From Euryarchaeota archaeon UBA52 (GTDB taxonomy: Archaea; Thermoplasmatota; Poseidoniia; Poseidoniales; Thalassarchaeaceae), in contig DAVB01000022.1 of the NCBI GenBank assembly GCA_002505455.1, positions 1-14,054 of the forward strand: a DNA stretch of 14,054 nt. The letters run 5' to 3'. Each line of letters begins with the position of its first letter. Position 1 is the stretch's first letter. The notes below the pieces were generated by a model that was not told where the DNA came from, did no database searches, and worked only from the letters and a program-made list of their open reading frames with translations. A program made the position numbers and the translations under genes. Shown here one piece after another: positions 1 to 10,300 of this stretch.

Positions 1-1217
1 CAAAATCTGTCAGCGAAATACACGTGGCCCCAGGAAATGCAGGAACTTCCGTAATTGGCACGAATCACCCCGTCTCGGCAAGTGATATTCAGGGAATAAC
101 AAAACTCGCAGTTGAAATCGGAGCGAATCTTGTTGTCATCGGCCCAGAAGATCCTCTCGTAGCGGGACTAGCCGATGAACTTCGTTCAATGGGAATACCC
201 TGTTTCGGTCCTGGAGCCAGTGGAGCGATGATCGAAGGCTCCAAGCAGCATGCAAAGAAAATAATGAGTGAGCTCGGAATACCGACTGCCGAATCTGTGA
301 TGGTCCTAAATACAGATCAAGTATTAGAGGCACTACACTCTATGGGCCCACCATGGGTCATTAAGAGAGACGGGCTCGCTGCTGGTAAAGGAGTAACTGT
401 GACGTCCGATATCGAGGAGGCAGAATATGCAGCCTCTTCGGCTATCAGGAAAGATGATTCCGTATTGATCGAGTCCTTCCTGGAGGGCGAAGAAGCATCA
501 CTCCTGGTTTTGATGGATGAATCAGATTTCGCCGTACTTCCCGCCAGCCAAGATCACAAAAGGCTGAACGACGGCGACAACGGTCCGAATACAGGGGGCA
601 TGGGCGCCTATGCTCCAGCACCTGTCGCTGAAAATTCCGTCATCGAACGAGCGATATCCAGCATCATCGTTCCGATGCACGAATATTTCTCTAAGAGCGA
701 AAGCCCCTACAGGGGCTGTCTTTACGTGGGCCTGATGATTCGGGACGGTGCTCCAAGCGTAGTTGAATTTAATGCAAGATTGGGGGATCCAGAGACGCAG
801 GTCACAATCCCCCTCATTGAATCTGATTTGGGACTTCTGTTACTGTCGGTAGCTGAAGGCAAACTAGGAGAATTCGATTTGAAGATAAGCGAAAACCACG
901 CTGCTACAGTGGTTCTTGCATCTGAAGGATACCCTCACAATCCAGCTAAGGGGAGGGAGATATCGGGACTTGAAGGAACGCGGTTTGAGGGGAGGACAAT
1001 CATTCACCACGCAGGAACAAAACTGTCGAATGGCAAGATAACGTCGTCCGGCGGCAGGGTGCTAAGTGCAACGGGTATCGCCGAGAGTCTCAGTGAGGCT
1101 ATCGAGGCTGCATATGGGGCAATCTCGCAGGTCAATCTGGAAGGTGGCCATTTCCGCAAAGACATCGGTTCACGAGCCCTCGACAGACCCCAATCGACCC
1201 CAAAATCGAAAGACTAG
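1..1217 (+). CDS. purD: Phosphoribosylamine--glycine ligase (GARS), 5' end cut by window edge
   Basis: Catalyses the ATP-dependent joining of 5-phosphoribosylamine and glycine to make GAR, the second step of purine synthesis, in the cytoplasm. The frame is open from base 3 and already reads SEIHVAPGNAGTS, which matches the end of the first Rossmann strand-loop of PurD (YVAPGNAGT). About 25-30 N-terminal residues, including the GxGGREHA start, therefore lie outside the window. The GTG at 24 is not the start. Diagnostic ATP-grasp motifs follow: IKRDGLAAGKGV, QDHKRLNDGDNGPNTGGMGA, EFNARLGDPETQ, and the C-terminal GGRVLSATG and FRKDIGSRAL. All family landmarks are present and the protein ends at TAG 1215-1217, so it looks intact. 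One small deviation is Arg where PurD usually has Ala (KRDG for KADG). The tail after SRAL is a short polar extension. No terminator-like T run follows. Identification is very secure. Confidence 0.97.
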   Translation, partial: KSVSEIHVAPGNAGTSVIGTNHPVSASDIQGITKLAVEIGANLVVIGPEDPLVAGLADELRSMGIPCFGPGASGAMIEGSKQHAKKIMSELGIPTAESVMVLNTDQVLEALHSMGPPWVIKRDGLAAGKGVTVTSDIEEAEYAASSAIRKDDSVLIESFLEGEEASLLVLMDESDFAVLPASQDHKRLNDGDNGPNTGGMGAYAPAPVAENSVIERAISSIIVPMHEYFSKSESPYRGCLYVGLMIRDGAPSVVEFNARLGDPETQVTIPLIESDLGLLLLSVAEGKLGEFDLKISENHAATVVLASEGYPHNPAKGREISGLEGTRFEGRTIIHHAGTKLSNGKITSSGGRVLSATGIAESLSEAIEAAYGAISQVNLEGGHFRKDIGSRALDRPQSTPKSKD

Positions 1218-1239
1218 GGCAGATATCCGCACCGTCCCG

Positions 1240-1247
1240 CTTAAATG
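1240..1247 (+). promoter_or_regulatory. Weak TATA-like box upstream of aglB
   Basis: The sequence cttaaatg lies in the 84-nt gap between purD and the giant gene. Archaeal transcription usually begins about 25-27 nt after the box centre, which here would be near 1268-1270. That would leave a leader of roughly 33 nt containing the GGTGA site at 1292. The match is weak and this is a guess from spacing only. It also overlaps the alternative ATG at 1245, which argues against that start. Confidence 0.3.
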
Positions 1248-1291
1248 CAGCAGCAAGGTGGCCGCGATGCTGGACAGCCTCGGCTGTACTG

Positions 1292-1296
1292 GGTGA
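1292..1296 (+). promoter_or_regulatory. Shine-Dalgarno site deciding the aglB start at 1302
   Basis: GGTGA sits 5 nt before ATG 1302 and is complementary to the archaeal 16S 3' end (the CACCUCC region). The alternative in-frame ATG at 1245 has no such site. Its extra 19 residues are polar and do not resemble the start of a membrane protein, so 1302 is preferred. Confidence 0.6.
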
Positions 1297-1301
1297 ATGG
1301 A

Positions 1302-4300
1302 ATGGAAGACAAGAACGACAACACCGATGCGGTATCTCTGAGGGGGATTTTAGGCGGCCCAGTAATGCTGGCTGCAGCCCTAATAGTGTTCTTAGTTGCT
1401 GCACAGGTATCGGGACAGAATGGATGGATGGACGAAACAAACCTCCTTGCTCTGCCTGTCGTGGCCGCCCTTGGGGCGGTCGTCGGGAGGATTAGCTCGG
1501 AACACCCCTCTGCTAGGGGTATCGATTCTTCTATCCTCACATCTTCTCTTATTGCTGCCTCATTGGTTTCGACCCTGGTAATCCCCGTGATGATATCCGT
1601 GACTTTCCTTCTCGTGTCCCTGGGGACACATGTCATGATATCCCGAGGAAGGCCGATGGAGGCAAACTTCCTCGCTGGTGCGGTCATTGGCTTACACGTT
1701 GCCATCCTCTTTGCATCCACTTCTAGTCTGGAAGAAGCAGTCTCTGACGATTCTACACGTTCTCTCCTAGCAGCACGATTCTCTTCAATGTGGATCGTAA
1801 TGCTCTTCGGCTCGTTGTATCTAACACTGATCCTTTCGAGAACTATCGATAGAATCAGTGAGAAGGGTATGCTGGCGGAGTTACCATTCGATCCACGCAA
1901 TAAGTTGGCACACTTCTCAGCCATCGCAGTGATGGTATCAGCAATCATCCCCATGATTTGGCTTTCATCTATTTCTGATCCTGATGCATACGAGAAGGGA
2001 GCACATCTGGGCCCTCTCTGGGGACTTTTCTCCGCCGCGATAGCCCTCTTTGTCACATTCTGCAGATCCGAGCGCTGGAATGTACTGGCTTCTGTTATAG
2101 CATTGAATTGGATAATCTACACTATTGGCAGGCTTCAAGACATAGGGGTTTCGGGTTTCCCGAACGCTCTTTCCGATAGCGGTTCTTACTCCATGATACT
2201 TTGGTTACTAATCACAATATGGGCAAATGTCGGCATCATAATGCTCGCCTCAAGAGGATACATTGGACCTATGGCGCCTCTAAGGGAGCCCTCTGAACTC
2301 AGGAGATGGTGGCAGAACCATAACTACACGATACTCGTCGGGACCGCGCTCGTTGCAGGGCTCGTCGTTAGAGTGATTTGGAACGTTATCCCTGCCATGA
2401 ATGCCTCAGTAATCGGCGATTGGGACCTTTCAGGGGGTTCCGATCCGTGGTACATGAAGCGGATTATCGACTATGTAGCGGTCGAGCGAGCCCATCTCGT
2501 CTTCGATGCTGATAGGAACTATCCAGTGGGCGGTCTCAATCCAAGACCACCTCTTTTCTCATGGTCACTCGCACTCGGCGGCATCTTGCTGTCATGGGTT
2601 GCAGACATGTCTCTGTCTGAGGCAGTTTGGTGGTCAGTAGAATCCCAGCCAGCGATCTGGGGCGCCCTCATCGTGCTTCCAGTAGCTGGCATGGCTCGAC
2701 GTTTCCACAGCCCTCTTGCAGGAATAGTTGCTGCATGGCTGATCGCATTCATGCCCGGCCACATATCGCACTCTACGTTCGGTCTTGCTGACCACGACTC
2801 ATTCGCTATGTTCTTCCTCACAATGGGATTTTATTGGTGGGTCCGGGCAATGATCGACATCAAGCAAAACAGGCTATTTGCAAGGACTTCGTGGAATCCT
2901 GCTTACCTCATTGCAGGAATTCGCTCGATGTGGGCCAATCAAAGAACAGTGATGTTGTTCGCAACTCTCGCCGGCGTCTCATTTGCAACGGCCGGTCTTG
3001 CATGGAAAGGATTCGTTTACGCTCCTGGCATCATATTCCTAGCCTTCTCTGGCGTGGCAATCCTAAATCTGTTCAGGGGTAGGGACACCCTCCCAATCAC
3101 CTCTGCAATGAATCAGATGCTAATCACATCCATGCTGATTCCTCTTCCATTCTACATATGGCCCGGAATGAATCTCCTATCCGATCCTAGCGGGATGGCG
3201 CCTCTGATCTACATGCTTGGATTCACACTAGGCTTGGGTTACGTCATCTCAGCTGCCAGGGATAAGCCATGGTTGCTTGTATTCACAATGACTGCAACCC
3301 TGTCTGGGGCTGTTCTAGCTATACTTTACACGCTGCAGGCCATTGATCTCTATGCTGGCTGGGACATTCTCTTCACCGGCGGGTTCTATTTCTCCAAGAA
3401 CAAGGTGTTCTCAACGATCGGAGAAGCCCAAGCACCGGATAGAGGGATCCTATTCGCTTCATTCGGCCCGATAGTGGCCATCGCAGCAATAGGCTACGGG
3501 CTCATACTGATGTGGAGAGGGGGCAGGAAAGAGAACAATGCCTCGTTTTTACTGGGGGCCTGGATCGTAATTGCATCATACATGTCTTGGACTGCTGGTC
3601 GATTCATATTCAATGCAGGTCCACCCATGGCAGTCGTAGGCGCAGTTGGATTGACATCCCTCTGGATCGCAGCAAATCCGGGCGAGTTTACGAGACACTG
3701 GAAGAAGAGCGGCATAGGCTCACCAAGAGCACGATTCAACAGCACTTTCTCGGCAAGCAGGTCAAGACCCGGAGTTCCGGCAGTAATGATGATCCTACTC
3801 ATCGTGTTCTCTCAGCATGCGACATATGGGATAGATTCCGGAATACCCAGGGGAGATTCTTCTTCAGGCGATGTAGATGAGACCATCCAAGGGATTATGC
3901 CGGATGTACTTCGATATGAGGTTCTTGGATTTTCAGTACTCAACTCCAACCAGTATTCCCCAGATCAAAGATGTACTACTGGCTGTTGGTACCTTGGAAC
4001 GTTCGGCCCCGGATTCAATGGCGGCGGATGGAATATGGCATATGATTGGCTTGCTAATCAAGATACAGAAACCGATTTCACCGAGCGTCCAGCGTTCCTT
4101 TCATGGTGGGACTACGGTTTCCAGGCACTATCTCACGGCCAGCACCCCACTGTTGCCGACAACTTCCAGTCCGGTATCCCTGTAACAGGCAATACGCTGC
4201 TGAGCCATTCGCAGGAAGACGTCCTCGCATTAATGATCATGAACTCGTTAAGGAAAGGAGGAGTCTCTGATGAATCCAATCAGGAGGTACTCGATTCGTA

Positions 4301-7300
4301 TTTCGAAGAGAATCAGATCAGGGAACTCGAAAGAATCCACAGTATGACTTCAGAAGACGTAGAGAAGCGATCACTCGCAATCATACATTCTGACGGGGAG
4401 GTACAACTCTTACGGGGAGCCTATCTTGCTGAATCTGGTCTGCCATCAAAGTTCGGTTGGTTCGTCACCGACCAAGGTGAAATCGTTGGTGAGAGATTAG
4501 ACAATGCAGAAGACGCTATGGCCCTCTTTAATGACACGAGGGGCTCTTCCTCGCCATTCTCGAGCAATCCATCCCATTATCTCATAGGGGATCACAGATA
4601 CACGCCCGATCTTGTTGAGGATTTCGACGATCTATCTACAGGAATCCATCGAACAAATGCAAGATTGGCTGTCGGCAGGGCATTCATCACGCATGTCCTC
4701 GATTTGGATCAGATTGTTGACCTTCTAGGGGAACTTTCCTCAATCGGCTGGGAGGTGCAAACTTTCCAAGGCCGTATCGGCGAGACGGTAGAGAGGAATA
4801 CAGAAGTCCGATACTTCGCAATCGATGACAGACTCTACCCGCTGGGAGGACTCTTCTACGAGGACTACTCCTATCACGGCGGTCAAACAACGGGCATATT
4901 CTACGCACCCACCACCCTCGCTGGACTTGACCCTGAAGACTACATTTCCAGCAGCTACTTGACGAAGAGGGGCGATGGGCCGATTATCCCCAGAACCTCC
5001 GGCGAGTATGAGCAGGAATACCTGGACGACATCATCAGACAGCAGTCAGGAGCTATTACGGACCCGAATCAGATAATTTCGCTAGAAGACATCGACTACA
5101 TTCAGCAACCAGCTTTCTTCGACACATTCCTCGCACGCATATATGTTGGATACGGAACATCCACGCTCGGATTAGATTCAGGAACTTCTGGACAACCAGG
5201 CCCAACGTGGGCAAGAGCAGGCACTCCCGGCACCCCTCTCAGCAACTCATACGCGCTTCCAGGGGCCATGATGAACCATTTCGTCATCGCTAACTATCAT
5301 GATGACGGATCAGACTACCCTGACGAAGACGGCAATGGGGTGCCTGACATCTATGACTGGAGCGACCCCCGCGTAGATCCAAGCCAGTATTACAGCGCCA
5401 TAGGCACTGCAAACTCGAATGTAAAGATCGTCAAATATTACAGCGGAGCTACTCTTGAAGGGCAGGTTGTACTCGAATCAGGTGAGCCCGTCCCGAATGC
5501 AAGGATACTCGTAGAGAGGGATGCATTCAGTGCAGAGGAACAGGAAGTCGACGGAGTAATCGAAGACTCCGACCCTCGAACGTATTGGGTACCTATCGTT
5601 TCTGAAGTCGCCGATGATGAGGGCCGATTCACAGCCACAGTCCCTGCCGGAAAGATACGGGTTTCTGCATTCTACGGCGCAGTAGACAACACAGCAGTGA
5701 GAGCACAGATACAATCCGGCGCATTTGAAATGCTATCTGACATTACAAGGGAGCAAACCGACTTAGAAGATCGCAATATCAACCCCATAACCGCAATTCT
5801 TGGTGGTGTGGCTGGAACCACATACATCGGCGCATCCTCGCTCATGGTCACTGGAGAACAGGGCCACAGCGGAGGGGAGGAAGTCATCTCAACGACCATC
5901 ACAGTTCCTTCCGCAACAGCAACGGGACAGCTCCAGTGGACCGGTGAGACATCTTTCAATGGCCAGCCAATTGCTAATGCAACAGTGGTACTCAAGCCAT
6001 CCGACCCAGAAGCATCACACCAGGGCTACTCGATCTCGACCTCATCGGGATCGATAGAGGGAGAAGGATTGTACTTCCAGGGCGACGGAACTGCCACGTT
6101 CAACGGCCCGGGGTCGTTCGAGTCTCCACTGCCCGCTACAGCCGTCGAGTTCACGGGAACCCTCAGCCAGACTCTTAGAAACAATCAGTCTGTAACCGGT
6201 ACTGGAACTTTCGAAGGTAAGGGCACATTTGTCGGTGAACTGGATTCCGATGACCCAGCCAACCAATGCACAGAGAACGGTACGATTCCAGATGGGGAGC
6301 AAAAATGCATGTTGGACTCTACGACATTCCTTCTCGATGGAATGTTCAACGGAACGGGCAAATTCGTCTCTGACGGTCAGTCTCTGTTTATCAGACATTA
6401 TTCAGATGCAACCTTCACAGCAGCAGGAAAATTCGACGTGGACGCTGACGGGGACGGGCCATACGGCACGATCACGGGCGATGGCACATTCCAGGGCGAT
6501 GGCACATTCAGCGGCCCAATGGTGAGCGAGGGGACATTCCACCTATCCGGCGCGATACCCGGGGATTATGCGGTAGAAGTATTGCTTAATTCGGGCCAGT
6601 CCATCCAGGTCGATACCCCCTTCACGATACCACGTTCAGCAACTTCCGGAACACGATCGGTCGATGTCACGGGAATTTCTCTGAATATGATAGTCTCCGA
6701 TGAGGATGGCTCCCCGGCAGAGGGAACAATCACACTCAGGGACTCCGAGGCTCTAGACTCGACACCATCTGACGCCTGTTCGGATTCGAATCTGGCACCA
6801 TGTACCGTTACGATAGGAGATGGGGGCACAGTGAGTATTGGCCCAATCCCATCGATGCCTCATACTGTCTCGTACGATGCAGATTCGGACGGGTTCGACG
6901 ATCTCGTCGTTGACGTCCTCCCAGAGGAGGCAACATCGGGCATAGTTTCAATCGATGCCACCGTCCCAGTCAAGTATGATGTCTCTCTGACGATTCTGTC
7001 CAGTGATGAGGAGGAGATCCCCGGGCTAAATCTTCAGATTACGAACCAGATAGATTCGAGCACCTATGGCCTCGTATACAGCGCCTCGTCATCGACATAC
7101 AATGCTGAAGTTCCCCCTGGCGAGTACATCCTCAACCACACACTCGACAACACGCAGTTGTGGGAACGCTTCGATTTGCAGTCCGATATGGAAGATACCT
7201 TCAGATTCAAGGTCAGCTCGATTCTTTCAGGCACCGTTTTCGTTGCCGATGACGATCAAGACCCTCTTCCCGAGGACTTCGTACAGTATGCACAGGTGAT

Positions 7301-10300
7301 CGCCAGATGGTCTGGATTCGAAACCACGACTCTGACCGATGACGATGGCAATTACGAATTCACCCTCCCTGTCGGTGAATCCGTGACCGTCACCGTGGTG
7401 GTTGGATTGAACAACCTCGTGGATGGAGAGGTCGTAGAGATCATGAACGAAAACCCCGACCTCGATCTCGTTGCACGCAAGGGATCTACATACGAGGGCG
7501 TGGTGACAGTCAACCGGCCCAATTACCTGTACACTTCGAGCCTTCTAGGCTGGGAGCCCCTCTCTATTATCGCATCGAATGATTCTACTGATGTCACGTG
7601 GGTATCAAGGGTGGGCTCAGACGGACTCTTCGAGATAGCGCTGCCAACAGGCGAATGGTCGATCCAGGTCTTGGAATCAGATTACCCATCTACAGCGGCT
7701 TCTACCACTCTAGGCGAGATGATCGAACTGACGATCAACCCCCAGAATGCTACTCTTGACTTGTTCGCATTCATAGACAACTCAAGAGACGGAGTCAGCG
7801 ACAATGGGACGGGTGTTTCGGTAGAATTCAACATTGTAGCATTGACAAATGATGGACTGGGGGCAAATCTGACTACTTCTAACGATGGCACCGGGTCAGT
7901 AGATCTCGAACCGGGCTCGTATAGGATTGATACCACTGTTCTGAATGCTGATCAGACTCTCTTCGGAACTAGAATTCTAACAGGACAAACATCTTTCGAA
8001 ATCAACCTAGATGGTTCTTCAGTCGAGCGTTCGATTGGATTCGACCCAGAGGGCGTAGTCAACATAACGGTGCTAGACCAGACGTTATCCCCTGTTTCCG
8101 ATCTCGAAGTTCGATTCAGGAATATCGACAGACAACTCGAGTTCATATCCACGCTCACCACGGATGAGAATGGCTCAATACTCGCGTTGCTACCCGATGG
8201 GTCCACGATAATCGAGATAGAGGGATACGAACCCGGCGACGGCTCGGTGCTAGGCGCTCGCATCGCTGTCGATGTATCTGCGGGTGATCCGGCCGTCGTC
8301 AGAACTATTGAGCTAACCGAGATGGCATGGGTCAATCTGACAGTAACCGACGACTTGAGAGCCGATGGTTCACAGGGCCTGAAATTGATCCTCGATTCAA
8401 ACGATGGAATAGGTACGGTTCAGATGCCAATAACGAATGAGTCCGGTGGCACCTCCGCGATGGTCGTGCCCGGCTCGTGGAATATCTCGTACGACGTCGA
8501 GGATCAAGGAGTCCGTTTGACTATTGAAGAGACGACGATAGGCGACGTCTTAGCAGGGGAATCAATCGATGTGAGCCTCAATGCCAACAGGGAAGCAAAA
8601 CTCTCGGGCAAGGTATTCTGGGACTTCGACAAGGACGGAGGCGCAGATGTCGCAGAGGGCGTGGCAAACGCCTCAATAAGCATCACAGGAAATGATATCG
8701 ATATCGAGCTTGTAGCCGATGAAGACGGCCGATACTCCACTATGCTCCCATACAACTCCAGCGTGAGCATAAGCGTTCAGAAAGACGGATTCTCCGACGC
8801 GACACAAGACGCATCTGTGATGGGCTTCCCCGTTGAGTCGGACATACAACTCACTGCTGGGACCGTGACTGCATCTGGATCGGTGAACTATCTCGGCAAC
8901 TCAATAAATCCGGATTGGTCGGACGATGTTGAAATCATCCTTGTTCCCAAAGACGGATTCGCCGCTCCTCAAGTACATGCAGTGAAGGGCGGAGTAGATT
9001 CTTGGGACGGGACTTGGTCTGTAGACCTAGAGCCTGGCAGGTACATCCTCCAAGTACGCGACACTTCCCGAAATCTAGTCGCATTCAGCGAGATATTCGC
9101 AGATCTAGTCGACGGGGGCTCCGCAGATGTCGACCTCACACCAGGCGGGTGGCTCTTACTATCCGGTTCATGGCTCGACTACGATGGCAATCTCCACAGC
9201 CTCTCTTCATCAGATCTCGATCTTTCTGAGGCCGATGTGACCGATCAAGAATTGTCTTTGCTGATATCCTCGGACTCATCACTGGAATGGAGAATGAGTA
9301 TCCCAGAAGATGGCGATGTAAGAGCTCTGATGCCAGCAGGGCCAATTTCCATCTCAGGCGATTTTACTGTTGATCAGAAAGATAGGATCATGTCGTATGA
9401 AGCCGGCCAGACGGTACTAATACCGTCATCAACCATATCCGACTCCATAGAGACCGCACCTGTCGATCTACGCTTCACAAGAATCTCAAACAGTTCTATG
9501 TCTGCAATGATGACATCTTCCGATTCGGCCACTGTGGATGAGGATGGGGTCCTCTTCGCACTGCCTAATCTGACAGATGGATACGAGCCCATGACTGTCC
9601 AAATAGAACTCGACTACGAGGGCCACGAATCATCCGATGTATTCACCCTTAGCGCGATTGTTCCAGGTACGGATGGCCCCTCATGGACTGTCGAGTTCGA
9701 TAATGGCAGCGGAGTCTACTCAGAGACGTCAACAGTCACCCTTTCCATAGACGACGATGAGGCGTCGATCACCGCTAAGATAACGCCTCCAAATGCATCT
9801 GTGGCACGGCACTTCCCCAACGCACGAACCATCTCGGTGCAGGCATCAACCGACTCGGGCGTTTCTGAGAACGTACAGATTAAGGTAAACGTCCCAAAGA
9901 CTTCAGGGTGGTCTCTCGCAACTCCCCCTGAGGAACTATACGGCGTCAAACCAGGATCCCAGACGTCTGTTTCACTCGCCTTCTCTAACGATGGAAATGC
10001 AGACGACGTCTTCTCACTGTCCTTCGACGATGATGCTCTCCCTCCAGGTTGGACCAGGACCGGTGCTCAGACCATCACAATGGGCGCCTTTGAGATGCAG
10101 TCCGCGTCGATAGTTCTCAACGCACCTTCCGATTCAGAAGGACAGTCATTCACATTAGTGATGTACGTCGTAGGCGACGATCAGACAGAATACCCGCCAG
10201 TTGAGATAGACGTGAGCGCGGAGTATCCCGATCTGAATATCGACGAGGATACCATCTCGTGGATGAGCGGTGGAATCGACCCAGTCTTCGGATCCATGCA

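Larger units (their letters stand above)
5445..9929 (+). repeat. Array of about 13 tandem carboxypeptidase-regulatory / Ig-like modules
   Basis: From GATLEGQVV (residue ~1382) the protein repeats a roughly 80-100 residue plan. A strand of the form xGxV is followed by a P-x-x-x-A-x-V/I strand, then a D-x-D-G-x-F/Y turn, then a P-x-G-x-Y/W-x-I/V closing strand. Examples of the turn and closing strand are DDEGRFTATVPAGKIRVSA, DDDGNYEFTLPVGESVTVTV, GSDGLFEIALPTGEWSIQV, GTGSVDLEPGSYRI and WDGTWSVDLEPGRYILQV. This is the hallmark of carboxypeptidase-regulatory-like (SpaA/Cna-B-type) beta-sandwiches. Module edges are approximate, and the last two before 9929 are more diverged. The modules are divergent in both protein and DNA, suggesting old duplications rather than recent copying. 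Proposed role: a long rigid spacer or glycan-carrying surface layer; no ligand can be named. Confidence 0.75.

Noticed and set aside
24..26. GTG as the start codon of purD
   Set aside because: The frame is open upstream to the window edge and the residues before it match the PurD first strand; the true start is outside the window.
1066..1296. 76-residue + strand frame overlapping the purD end and the intergenic gap
   Set aside because: Most of it overlaps purD in another frame, and its Arg-rich translation shows no family resemblance.
1245..1301. ATG 1245 as the start of the giant AglB
   Set aside because: It has no ribosome site, overlaps the TATA-like box, and adds 19 polar residues; ATG 1302 has GGTGA at 5 nt. 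It cannot be fully excluded.
1241..2056. 271-residue open frame on the minus strand
   Set aside because: It lies entirely opposite the AglB membrane region and overlaps purD's downstream gap; its composition looks like an antisense shadow, with no recognisable domain or start signal.
6042..6398. Minus-strand frames across the Gly-rich repeat
   Set aside because: These are products of the repetitive codon pattern of the + strand gene; no start signal or domain is visible.
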